This document shows positions 21,019-28,617 of a stretch of 64,000 bases of DNA, piece by piece (positions within the stretch are counted from its first letter, which is position 1; each line of letters begins with the position of its first letter). Made by a program: the position numbers and the translations under genes. The notes under the pieces were generated by a model. It saw only the letters and a list, made by a program, of their open reading frames with translations. It had not been told where the DNA came from and searched no databases. Location: NCBI RefSeq assembly GCF_030646165.1, contig NZ_JAUTDO010000002.1:372001-436000 (forward strand). The letters are read 5' to 3'. Source of the DNA: Conexibacter sp. CPCC 206217 (GTDB lineage: Bacteria > Actinomycetota > Thermoleophilia > Solirubrobacterales > Solirubrobacteraceae).

Positions 21019-21954
21019 CTAGCCGAACTGCTTGTTCTTCGGCAGGGTTCTCGCGACGAGGTCGGCGATGATCTTGTAGCCGGACGCTCTCGCGTGGATG
21101 TCCTGGTACTGGCAGTACCACGTCAGGTCGCAGATCTTCGCGACGGCGACGGGGATCGTGCCGAACGGCGGCAGGTCGGTCGTCTGGTCGAACGGGATGA
21201 ACCCGCCGGTCCCTCTCGTGACGTCGACGAGCTGGCCTCTGACCGCCTCGTACTCCTCCTTCAGCGTCGGGTTGATGATCGTTCTGAAGGCGATCACCGA
21301 CAGATCGGCGAGCGATCTCGTCGCCGGGTCGGGCGAGAGGTACGCGCCGAGGATCACGTCCGGGTAGGTCGTGCCGACGATGCGGACCTTCGGCCCGGCC
21401 GCTCTGCGCAGTCTCGTGACGAGCTTCTTGACGTTCGCGCGCAGCACGCCGGAGGCCTGCGCGACGCAGGTGACCGCGTTCGCGGCTCTGGCGCAGGCGG
21501 TCACGTCGTTGCCGCCGATCGAGACGGTGATGAGGCCCGTCTTGTCTCTGTTTCTCTTCAGGAACGCCTCGGCGGCGGCGATCTGCGTCTTGCCCTCGTA
21601 CGGTCTGTAGTCGGGGCCGCGCAGGCCGGCCGGACAGCCCTTCTGCGTCAGGATCGAGGAGCTCGTCGCGCCGCCGCAGCCGAACTGCGCGACTCTCAGT
21701 CTCCAGCCCCGTCTGGCCGCGAGGCCCACGGTCTGGTAGACGAACCCGGCCGTCGAGCCCGTGCCAGGCGCGCCGGTGGCGGGGTTCGGCTGGTAGCCGA
21801 CGGCGTAGGAGTCCCCGAGCGAGACGAGGAACTGCGGGGCCGCTCTTCTGCCCTGTGCCGAGGGCTTTCTGGCGGCGAGCGCTGCGGTCGGCAGCGCCAG
21901 GGCGGCGATCGCCGCGATCGCGGCCGCGCCGCTCGCAAAACGTGGTGGGATCAT
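21019..21954 (-). CDS. Secreted SGNH/GDSL hydrolase
   Basis: A 311-aa exported esterase/lipase-like protein. Signal peptide about residues 1-27 (ends ALAA). SGNH blocks are present: SLGDSYAVGYQ (nucleophile Ser), SIGGNDVTAC (Gly and Asn), and YQDIHARASGY (Asp-x-His catalytic pair). Several Cys (FGCGG, KGCPAG, TACARAANAVTC, ICDLTWYC) suggest disulfides as in secreted actinobacterial SGNH enzymes. The ATG overlaps the glycosyltransferase stop (ATGA), so they form an operon. Nearly all Arg codons are AGA. Substrate (lipid or acetylated polysaccharide) unknown. Confidence 0.88.
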   Translation of the reverse strand: MIPPRFASGAAAIAAIAALALPTAALAARKPSAQGRRAAPQFLVSLGDSYAVGYQPNPATGAPGTGSTAGFVYQTVGLAARRGWRLRVAQFGCGGATSSSILTQKGCPAGLRGPDYRPYEGKTQIAAAEAFLKRNRDKTGLITVSIGGNDVTACARAANAVTCVAQASGVLRANVKKLVTRLRRAAGPKVRIVGTTYPDVILGAYLSPDPATRSLADLSVIAFRTIINPTLKEEYEAVRGQLVDVTRGTGGFIPFDQTTDLPPFGTIPVAVAKICDLTWYCQYQDIHARASGYKIIADLVARTLPKNKQFG

Positions 21955-23150
21955 TTCGACACGCTAACGGAGATCGGCGCCGCGCGTGAACGTTCGCGTA
22001 TCCACGACGCGAACACGACCAGCAGCGGCAGGTGCAGCCAGACGACCTGCCGCAGCGAGCCGCTCGGCCCGATCAGCTGCGCGAGGCCGCCGGGCAGCGG
22101 CCGCGACGCCTCTATCACCGCGGCGGCAGCGGGGAGCGAGGCGATCCAGAGCAGGATCCAGGCGCGGCGCGAGAGGTCGACGAGCAGCAGGAACGGCAGC
22201 AGCACCAGCAGGATCCGGTTCGACGGCTGGTCCGGCAGGTAGACGTAGCCGGCCGCGATCGACAGCACGACCGCCTCCTTGACGTCGAGCCGCTCGCGTG
22301 CGTAGAGCGCGATCACGACGATCAGCGAGACGATCATCAGCAGCTGCGGCAGCCACGTCGCGTAGAGGCCGGCGTGCGACAGGAACAGCAGCGGGCTGGC
22401 GTGGATCGGCTCGGGGATCGCCGCGCGGTCGCGGCGGTTGTCGAGCATGTGCAGGCTGTCCGGGAACCACAGCAGGCACGTCAGCGCGACCGCGGCGGCG
22501 CACAGCCCGACCGGGATCAGCGCGCGCCGCCAGCCGAGCGCTCTGACGGTGTGCAGCGCGAGCGCGGGCGCGAAGAAGGCGCCGAGGAACTTCAGCGCCG
22601 TCAGTGCCGCGGTCGCCGCCCACGCCCACGCCAGCCGGCCGCCGTCGAGCGCCAGCAGCAGCGCGGCGATCAGCAGGAACAGCAGCGTCTTGTCCTCCGC
22701 GAACGCCGTCCACCCCGTCAGCACGAACGGGTTGAAGGCGTAGAAGACGAGCACGCGCCAGCGCCACGCGCGCGCGAACGGGAACGCGAACCCGATCAGC
22801 AGCAGCGTGCCGGCGTCGCACAGCGCGAAGAAGATCCGCAGCGTCGCGGCCGAGTCGTGCAGCGCCAGCAGGCCGGCGAAGAGCGCGAACTCCAACGGCG
22901 GGCTGTCGGCGAAGCGCGGCTCTATCGGGCCGCCGGCCGGCGCGTCGTACGGGTTCACGCCGTGCAGCGCGAAGCCGCCGAAGAAGCGGTAGATCGCGAG
23001 GTCCGCGCCGCCGTCGGTGACGGCGATCACGACGAGCCGCACGATCAGCGCGACGGCGGTCAGCGCGATGACGCGCAGCTTCCAGTCGGCCCAGACGGCG
23101 GCGAGCAGGCCGCGGGCGCCCAGGCGCTCGCTGTGACGTACGTCCTCCAC
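21951..23150 (-). CDS. Polytopic membrane glycosyltransferase, GT-C/GT87-like
   Basis: A 399-aa protein with about 10 hydrophobic helices. After the first helix it carries a loop with acidic residues (VTDGGADLAIYRFFGGFALHGVNPYD) typical of polyprenyl-phosphate-sugar-dependent GT-C enzymes, followed by EPRFADSPPLEFALFAG. A role in transferring a sugar to a cell-surface glycan or protein is inferred. GTG start follows a minus-strand TATCGT hexamer by 9 nt. It is co-transcribed with the secreted SGNH hydrolase, which might act on the same glycan. Confidence 0.75.
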   Translation of the reverse strand: MEDVRHSERLGARGLLAAVWADWKLRVIALTAVALIVRLVVIAVTDGGADLAIYRFFGGFALHGVNPYDAPAGGPIEPRFADSPPLEFALFAGLLALHDSAATLRIFFALCDAGTLLLIGFAFPFARAWRWRVLVFYAFNPFVLTGWTAFAEDKTLLFLLIAALLLALDGGRLAWAWAATAALTALKFLGAFFAPALALHTVRALGWRRALIPVGLCAAAVALTCLLWFPDSLHMLDNRRDRAAIPEPIHASPLLFLSHAGLYATWLPQLLMIVSLIVVIALYARERLDVKEAVVLSIAAGYVYLPDQPSNRILLVLLPFLLLVDLSRRAWILLWIASLPAAAAVIEASRPLPGGLAQLIGPSGSLRQVVWLHLPLLVVFASWIRERSRAAPISVSVSK

Positions 23151-23159
23151 AGCGCCGCC

Positions 23160-23169
23160 ACGATACCCT
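23160..23169. promoter_or_regulatory. Overlapping divergent -10 elements
   Basis: TATCGT on the minus strand (23160-23165, 9 nt before GTG 23150) and TACCCT on the plus strand (23164-23169, 7 nt before ATG 23177) share two bases. The two leaderless promoters cannot be occupied at the same time. Confidence 0.5.
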
Positions 23170-23176
23170 CACGCGC

Positions 23177-23392
23177 ATGAACCGTCGTCCCCAGTTGGAG
23201 ATCGTCGCGCCGAACGCCTCCCCCGAGGAGGCCGCGGCGGTCGTCGCCGCGCTGGAGCAGTTCATGCGCGAGACGGCGCCTGTGCTGGTCGCGGCGCCCG
23301 AGCGCGTGAACCGCTGGACGCACGCGGCGCTGCTGGAAGGCGTGCGCGGCGGGACCGTGGGCGTCACCGGCGCGCATCCCTGGGCGCGCTGA
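23177..23392 (+). CDS. Acyl-CoA carboxylase epsilon-like small subunit
   Basis: A 71-aa protein. The N-terminal strand followed by SPEEAAAVVAALEQF and a C-terminal Trp-containing segment (NRWTHAALLEGVR) match the layout of actinobacterial acyl-CoA carboxylase epsilon subunits (a strand, PTxEELAAL helix, then W-x-R region). Such subunits stabilise the alpha-beta holoenzyme. Here it stands alone, 14 kb from the beta gene and 8 kb from the alpha gene. It is short and low in information, so the assignment is moderate. ATG is 7 nt after a TACCCT hexamer. Confidence 0.55.
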   Translation: MNRRPQLEIVAPNASPEEAAAVVAALEQFMRETAPVLVAAPERVNRWTHAALLEGVRGGTVGVTGAHPWAR

Positions 23393-23413
23393 CGCCCACC
23401 GGGAAATACCCGA

Positions 23414-23437
23414 AAAGCCACTCGGCTTTGCTACCTT
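23414..23437 (+). promoter_or_regulatory. Sulfite reductase promoter with sulfur-gene motif
   Basis: AAAGCC-ACTC-GGCTTT (23414-23429) is a 6-bp-arm inverted repeat containing CCACTCGG (23418-23425). It is followed at once by TGCTACCTTT, in which TACCTT (23432-23437) is an extended -10. CCACTCGG, TTT and TGCTA recur in the same order upstream of cysH (26034-26055). Confidence 0.6.
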
Positions 23438-23471
23438 TGGTCTCCGCCCGCCCGTAGGAGGAACGCAGCGC

Positions 23472-25304
23472 ATGGAGCCCAGCTCGGTCAGCGAGAAGAC
23501 GAAGAGACCCAGCGGCAAGCTGGGTTCGATCGACAACCCGGAGGTCGTCGAAGACGTCCCGGGGTACGTGATCCCGATCATCGAGCGCGAGTTCGACGAC
23601 TTCGACACGGAGTCGCAGAGATTCCTGCGCGGCGACTACCCGGAGAACGAGTTCATCGGCTTCCGGCTCAGACAGGGTGTCTACGGGCAGCGCCAGCCGA
23701 ACGTGCAGATGGTCCGCGTGAAGCTGCCGTGGGGCGGCGTCAGCCCCGAGCAGATGGACATGTTCGGCGACGTCGTCGAGCGCTACGCGCCCTTGAGAAA
23801 GGGCCACATCACGACGCGCCAGAACATCCAGATCCACCACGTGCCGCTCGACCAGATGGCCGTGATGATCCGCGACGTCAGCGCCGTCGGCCTCTCCAGC
23901 CGCGAGGGTTGCGGCAACACGGTGCGCAACGTCACCGCCGATCCCTGGGCGGGGATCTGCGAGGACGAGGTCTTCGACACGACGCCGTGGGCGGGCGCGT
24001 ACGTGCGCTACTTCGTGCGCCACCCGACGACGCAGCTGATGCCGCGCAAGGTCAAGACCGCGTTCGACGGCACTCCCGCCGACCGCGCGATCACCGGCAT
24101 CCACGACATCGCGTTCCTCGCGAGAGTCCGCGACGGCGTCAAGGGCTTCGAGATCCGCGTCGGCGGCGGCACGTCGATCATGGCGCGCGTCGCACCGACG
24201 CTGTACGAGTTCAAGACGGCCGAGGACGGCGAGTACCTGAAGGTCGCCGAGGCCGTCTTCCGCATCTTCGACCGCCAGGACTGGCTGCGCAAGAACCGCG
24301 CGCGTGCCCGCCTGAAGGTCTTCGTCGACAAGTTCGGCATCGACGAGCTGCGCAACCAGGTCGAGGAGGAGCTCAAGGGCGACTGGGTCCACGAGCGCGA
24401 CTTCGACCCGATGCAGCGGCTGTTCGTGCACGACGAGGAGGCGTACGCCCCGGCGCTGCAGCCGTCCTACGACACGCCCAACGGCGACCTGTCGGAGTTC
24501 GAGCACTACGTCTCGACCAACGTCAGAGCGCAGATCCAGGCGGGCTTCTCGACCGTCGAGGTGAAGATCGAGCGCGGCGACCTGACGCCCGAGCAGTTCC
24601 GCGGCCTCGCGCAGATCATGCGCGACTACAGCGGCGGCTACGCGCGCACGACGGTGCAGCAGAACCTCGTGCTGCGGTGGGTCCGCGACGAGGCGCTCTA
24701 CGACGTCTGGACGCGGCTGAAGGCGCTCGACCTCGGCGAGGCCGGCGTCGACGAGATCTCCGACGTCGTCTCGTGCCCCGGCACCGACTCCTGCAAGCTC
24801 GGGATCACCAGCTCGATGGGCCTCAACCAGGCCGTCAAGCAGCGGATCCTGGAGATGAGACTGAACGACCCGCTGACGCGGAGAATCCACATCAAGATGT
24901 CGGGCTGCCCGAACGGCTGCTCCCAGCACCACATCGCCAACATCGGCTTCTACGGCGCCTCGATCAAGGTCGGCGACAAGACGATCCCCGCCTCGATCCC
25001 GCACATCGGCGGCCGCTACGAGGGCGGCGACGTGCTGTTCGGCGCGCGCCTGAGACTGCGCCTGCCGTCCAAGCGCGTCCCGGACGCCGTCGAGCGCTGG
25101 ATCCGCATGTACGAGGCCGGGCGCGAAGAGGGCGAGGCGTTCAACGACTACGCCGAGCGCGTCGGCACGAGAACGTTCGAGGACGAAGTCCGCGATCTCG
25201 CGATGCCGGCCGAGTTCAACCTCGAGAACATGAACCTGTTCATCGACTGGAACAAGAACGTCCCGTTCGCCGTCGAGCGCGGCGAGGGAGAGTGCGCTGT
25301 CTGA
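23472..25304 (+). CDS. sir: Ferredoxin-dependent assimilatory sulfite reductase (nitrite/sulfite reductase family)
   Basis: A 610-aa siroheme/4Fe-4S reductase that takes sulfite to sulfide. Both ferredoxin-like and siroheme-binding repeats are present. TTRQNIQIHH and GCGNTVRN line the siroheme pocket. The iron-sulfur ligands are in SCPGTDSCKLG and SGCPNGCSQHH (C-x5-C and C-x3-C). A good ribosome site (TAGGAGGAA) precedes the ATG. Nitrite reduction is possible for this family, but CysH, CysD and CysN directly downstream make sulfite the likely substrate. The electron donor is probably ferredoxin, as no flavoprotein subunit is near. Confidence 0.92.
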   Translation: MEPSSVSEKTKRPSGKLGSIDNPEVVEDVPGYVIPIIEREFDDFDTESQRFLRGDYPENEFIGFRLRQGVYGQRQPNVQMVRVKLPWGGVSPEQMDMFGDVVERYAPLRKGHITTRQNIQIHHVPLDQMAVMIRDVSAVGLSSREGCGNTVRNVTADPWAGICEDEVFDTTPWAGAYVRYFVRHPTTQLMPRKVKTAFDGTPADRAITGIHDIAFLARVRDGVKGFEIRVGGGTSIMARVAPTLYEFKTAEDGEYLKVAEAVFRIFDRQDWLRKNRARARLKVFVDKFGIDELRNQVEEELKGDWVHERDFDPMQRLFVHDEEAYAPALQPSYDTPNGDLSEFEHYVSTNVRAQIQAGFSTVEVKIERGDLTPEQFRGLAQIMRDYSGGYARTTVQQNLVLRWVRDEALYDVWTRLKALDLGEAGVDEISDVVSCPGTDSCKLGITSSMGLNQAVKQRILEMRLNDPLTRRIHIKMSGCPNGCSQHHIANIGFYGASIKVGDKTIPASIPHIGGRYEGGDVLFGARLRLRLPSKRVPDAVERWIRMYEAGREEGEAFNDYAERVGTRTFEDEVRDLAMPAEFNLENMNLFIDWNKNVPFAVERGEGECAV

Positions 25305-26022
25305 CGACGGCGCCCGCGAGTTCCCCGAGCGCGACGAAGCGGCACCACGCCGCCGTGGAACTCGCAGTGCGAAGCACATCATCTTCGACTGCGACGGGGT
25401 TCTCGTCGACTCCGAGCCGACCGCGAACAGGATCCTCACGGAGGGCCTGAACGCGATCGGCTTCGCGACGACGCTCGAGCAGAGCGAGCGCGCCTTCATG
25501 GGCCGCTCGTGGGAGCACATGGTGGAGGTCGTGACCGAGCGGCTCGGCGCGCCGCCGCCGGACGCCCTGCGCCAGCAGTACCGCGACCGGCTGTTCGCCG
25601 CCTACGCCGCCCGCAGCGTCCCGGCCGTGCCGGGGATCGCCGCGGCCCTCGACGGGCTCGACGCGGCCGGCCTGCCCTACTGCGTCGCCTCCAGCGGCGA
25701 CCACGAGCGGATCCGCAACGGGCTCGCGACCGCGGGCCTGAGCGACCGCTTCCACGACGAGCAGACCTTCAGCGCCGACGACGTCGGGCGCGGCAAGCCG
25801 TGGCCCGATCTGTTCCTGCACGCGGCGCGGCAGATGGGGTTCGAGCCGGCCTCGACGGTCGTCGTCGAGGACAGCCCGGCCGGCGTCGAGGCCGGTCTGG
25901 CAGCGGGAATGCGCGTGCTCGGCTACAGCGGCCGAACGCCCGCGGAAGTGCTGCGATCGGCCGGCGCAGAGCCGTTCGCGGCGATGGCCGAACTGCCGCG
26001 CTTGTTGACCGCAACGGTCTAA
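25297..26022 (+). CDS. HAD-superfamily phosphatase (beta-phosphoglucomutase-like); start codon uncertain
   Basis: The protein is a normal HAD hydrolase: motif I IIFDCDGVLVDSEP (from 25378), motif II in VASSGD, motif III Lys in GKPWPDLF and motif IV VVVEDSPAGVEAG. Problem: between the upstream in-frame stop (25231-25233) and an internal Met at 25498, which lies after motif I, there is no ATG, GTG or TTG. The only near-cognate start that could serve is CTG 25297, overlapping the sir stop. A hairpin repeat (25316-25377) lies exactly at the N-terminal coding region. Options are a CTG start with translational coupling, a small indel, or a disrupted gene. Substrate unknown. Confidence 0.7.
   Translation: MSDDGAREFPERDEAAPRRRGTRSAKHIIFDCDGVLVDSEPTANRILTEGLNAIGFATTLEQSERAFMGRSWEHMVEVVTERLGAPPPDALRQQYRDRLFAAYAARSVPAVPGIAAALDGLDAAGLPYCVASSGDHERIRNGLATAGLSDRFHDEQTFSADDVGRGKPWPDLFLHAARQMGFEPASTVVVEDSPAGVEAGLAAGMRVLGYSGRTPAEVLRSAGAEPFAAMAELPRLLTATV
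25316..25377. repeat. REP-like hairpin repeat, copy A
   Basis: GCGAGTTCC (25316-25324) pairs with GGAACTCGC (25357-25365), with an inner GCGGC/GCCGC stem. The same element, about 75% identical with the core CGAAGCGGC and the end CGTGGAACTCGC conserved, occurs at 29939-29999. Both copies follow the last gene of a sulfur transcript. Confidence 0.65.
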
Positions 26023-26033
26023 ATTGCCAATTC

Positions 26034-26055
26034 CCACTCGGGTTTCTGCTAATTT
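26034..26055 (+). promoter_or_regulatory. cysH promoter with sulfur-gene motif
   Basis: CCACTCGG (26034-26041), TTT and extended -10 TGCTAATTT (TAATTT 26050-26055) repeat the arrangement upstream of sir. The -10 ends 9 nt before ATG 26065, predicting a leaderless cysH mRNA. Confidence 0.6.
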
Positions 26056-26064
26056 CTGCGGACG

Positions 26065-26739
26065 ATGAGTGCGACCGTTCCCACCGACAGCTCTCTGACC
26101 GCCGACGCCGAGTCGCTCAGCGCGACCGGGGTCCTCACGCGGATGGTCGACCGCTTCCATCCGAAGCTCTACCTGGCGTGCTCCTTCCAGCAGGAGGAGT
26201 CCGTGATGGTCGACCTGTTGCTGAGAATCGAGCCGCAGGCGCGCATCTTCACGCTCGACACCGGTGTTCTCTTCCCGGAGACGTACGAGACCTGGAGAAC
26301 GATGGAAGCGCGCTACGACACCGAGTTCGAGTCCTGGAGCGGCATGTCGCTGGAACAGCAGGCCGCCGAGCACGGCGCCGCGCTGTGGGAGCGGGACCCC
26401 GACGCCTGCTGCGCGATCCGCAAGGTCGTGCCGCTGAAGGAGGCGCTCGGCGAGGTCGACGCGTGGATCGTCGGCGTGCGCCGCGACCAGGCCCCGACGC
26501 GGGCGAACACGCCGAAGATCGACTGGGACGCCAAGCACGGGATCTGGAAGGCCGCCCCGCTCGCCGACTGGAGCGAGAGAGACGTGTGGCGCTACATCCA
26601 CGAGCACGACCTGCCGTACAACCCGCTGCACGACCGCGGCTACGCTTCGATCGGCTGCACCCACTGCACCGTCCCGGCGGCGGACCGCAGCGGCCGCTGG
26701 GCGGGCAACGGCAAGGTCGAGTGCGGCCTGCATGGCTGA
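26065..26739 (+). CDS. cysH: Adenylyl-sulfate (APS) reductase, iron-sulfur type
   Basis: A 224-aa CysH-family reductase producing sulfite from APS. The PP-loop-type nucleotide site is ACSFQQEES and the LDTGVLFPETY segment binds the nucleotide. The CC-x80-CxxC iron-sulfur set (DACCAIRK and GCTHCT) marks an APS rather than PAPS reductase. The catalytic Cys is in the C-terminal ECGLH. It probably starts a transcript continuing into the permease, CysD and CysN. Confidence 0.93.
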   Translation: MSATVPTDSSLTADAESLSATGVLTRMVDRFHPKLYLACSFQQEESVMVDLLLRIEPQARIFTLDTGVLFPETYETWRTMEARYDTEFESWSGMSLEQQAAEHGAALWERDPDACCAIRKVVPLKEALGEVDAWIVGVRRDQAPTRANTPKIDWDAKHGIWKAAPLADWSERDVWRYIHEHDLPYNPLHDRGYASIGCTHCTVPAADRSGRWAGNGKVECGLHG

Positions 26740-26782
26740 CCGGCCGGTTTCTCCGACCGGACAAGTGAAACACTGAGGCGCG

Positions 26783-27715
26783 ATGGACTGGCCTCTCGTC
26801 ATCGCGTTCGGGTTCGGCGTCGGGATGCTGGTCGGAATGACCGGCATCGGCGGCGGCTCGCTGATGACTCCCCTCTTGATTCTCGTGCTCGGAACCGCCC
26901 CCACAACCGCGATCGGCACCGACCTCGCCTACGCGGCCGTCACGAAGACGCTGGGCGGCTGGCGCCACTGGCGCCGCGGCTCGGTCGACATGACGATCGC
27001 GCTGTGGCTGGCGGTCGGCTCGATCCCCGGCGCGCTCGGCGGCGTCGAGGTGCTGCACCGATTGGAGAAGGCGCTCGGCGGCGACTCGTTCGACACCTTC
27101 CTGCTGACGGCGGTCGCCGGCGCCCTGTTCGTGACCGGCATCGCCGTGCTCGCGCGGGCCCTGTTCATGAGCAGCGGCGGCGAGCGCGTCACGGTCGAGC
27201 ACTTCCAGACCCGCCACAAGGTCGCCGCGATCCTCGTCGGCGTCTCGGTCGGCTTCGTGCTCGGCCTCACCTCCGCCGGCAGCGGTGCGCTGATCGCCGT
27301 CGCGCTGATCATCATCTTCCGCCTGACGCCGATCCGCGTCGTCGGCACCGACGTCTTCCACGCCGCGCTGCTGCTGTGGGTCGCCTCGCTCGCGCACCTC
27401 TTCAGCGGCAACGTCGACCTGTTGCTGGCGGGCAATCTGCTGCTCGGATCGCTGCCCGGCGTGTGGATCGGATCGAACCTCGCGTTCAAGCTGCCGGAGA
27501 ACGCGCTGCGGCCGACGCTGGGCATCGTTCTGCTGGCAGCAGGACTGGCGCTGCTGAAGAAAGCGGGCGCCGACATCCCCGTGTCTGTCATCTTCATAGG
27601 CCCGATCGCGGTCGCGATCGCCGCATACGCCCTTCATCGCACGCGTCAGCGTCGCGAGGAAGACCCTTCTCAACCCACTCTCACCACCGACACAACGGCA
27701 ACGGAACAGGCATGA
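26783..27715 (+). CDS. TauE/SafE-family membrane permease, likely sulfate importer
   Basis: A 310-aa protein with about eight transmembrane helices in two halves, each with the TauE/SafE loop (VGMTGIGGGSLMTPLL; LGLTSAGSGALIAVAL). Family members move sulfite, sulfonates or other organic anions. Placed between cysH and cysD and overlapping cysD (ATGA), it most plausibly supplies sulfate or removes excess sulfite. The C-terminal 25 residues are a polar cytosolic tail. No CysTWA or SulP sulfate transporter is in this window. Confidence 0.85.
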   Translation: MDWPLVIAFGFGVGMLVGMTGIGGGSLMTPLLILVLGTAPTTAIGTDLAYAAVTKTLGGWRHWRRGSVDMTIALWLAVGSIPGALGGVEVLHRLEKALGGDSFDTFLLTAVAGALFVTGIAVLARALFMSSGGERVTVEHFQTRHKVAAILVGVSVGFVLGLTSAGSGALIAVALIIIFRLTPIRVVGTDVFHAALLLWVASLAHLFSGNVDLLLAGNLLLGSLPGVWIGSNLAFKLPENALRPTLGIVLLAAGLALLKKAGADIPVSVIFIGPIAVAIAAYALHRTRQRREEDPSQPTLTTDTTATEQA

Positions 27716-28617
27716 CGTACGAGCTCTCACACCTGGACGCACTCGAAGCCGAGGCGATCCACATCATGCGCGAGGTCGCCGCCGAGCTTGAGCGGCCGGT
27801 CCTGCTCTTCTCGGGCGGCAAGGACTCGATCGTGCTGCTGCGGCTGGCGGAGAAGGCGTTCCGTCCGGGCCGCTTCCCGTTCCCGGTGATGCACGTCGAC
27901 ACGGGTCACAACTTCCCCGAAGTGACCGAGTACCGCGACCGTCGCATCGAGGAGATCGGCGAGCGGCTGATCGTCGCCTCCGTGCAGGAGTCGATCGACA
28001 AGGGCCGCGTCGTCGAGGACACCGGCCCGCGCGCCTCGCGCAACCGGCTGCAGACGGTGACGCTGCTGGACGCGATCGAGGAGCACGGCTTCGACGCCGC
28101 CTTCGGCGGCGCCCGCCGCGACGAGGAGCGCGCCCGCGCGAAGGAGCGGATCTTCTCCTTCCGCGACGACTTCGGCCAGTGGGACCCGAAGGCGCAGCGC
28201 CCGGAGCTGTGGTCGCTCTACAACGGCCGCGTGCGCAAGGGCGAGCACGTGCGCGTCTTCCCGATCTCGAACTGGACCGAGCTCGACGTCTGGCAGTACA
28301 TCGAGCGCGAGGAGCTCGAGCTGCCGTCGATCTACTTCGCGCACGAGCGCGAGGTCTTCGCGCGCGACGGCATGCTGTACGCCGCCTTCGACTTCATGGA
28401 GCGGTTCGAGCACGAGACCGTCTTCACCGAGACGGTGCGCTACCGCACCGTCGGCGACATCACCTGTACCGGCGCGGTCCAGTCGACCGCCGCCACCCTG
28501 GAGACGGTCGTCGCGGAGATCGCCGCGACGAACATCACCGAACGAGGCCAGACGCGCGCGGACGACCGCGTGACGGAGGCCGCGATGGAAGATCGCAAGC
28601 GAGAGGGTTACTTCTAA
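27712..28617 (+). CDS. cysD: Sulfate adenylyltransferase subunit 2
   Basis: A 301-aa PP-loop ATPase subunit of ATP sulfurylase. The PP-loop is LLFSGGKDSIV, followed by MHVDTGHNFPEV, FGGARRDEERARAKER and the C-terminal RYRTVGDITCTGAV segment. It catalyses APS formation from sulfate and ATP with CysN. Start ATG overlaps the permease stop; stop overlaps the cysN start by one base (TAATG). Confidence 0.95.
   Translation: MTYELSHLDALEAEAIHIMREVAAELERPVLLFSGGKDSIVLLRLAEKAFRPGRFPFPVMHVDTGHNFPEVTEYRDRRIEEIGERLIVASVQESIDKGRVVEDTGPRASRNRLQTVTLLDAIEEHGFDAAFGGARRDEERARAKERIFSFRDDFGQWDPKAQRPELWSLYNGRVRKGEHVRVFPISNWTELDVWQYIEREELELPSIYFAHEREVFARDGMLYAAFDFMERFEHETVFTETVRYRTVGDITCTGAVQSTAATLETVVAEIAATNITERGQTRADDRVTEAAMEDRKREGYF

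Noticed and set aside
23401-23471. Possible riboswitch leader upstream of sulfite reductase
   Set aside because: Only a short inverted repeat and a promoter are seen in about 70 nt; no SAM or other known aptamer core is recognisable.
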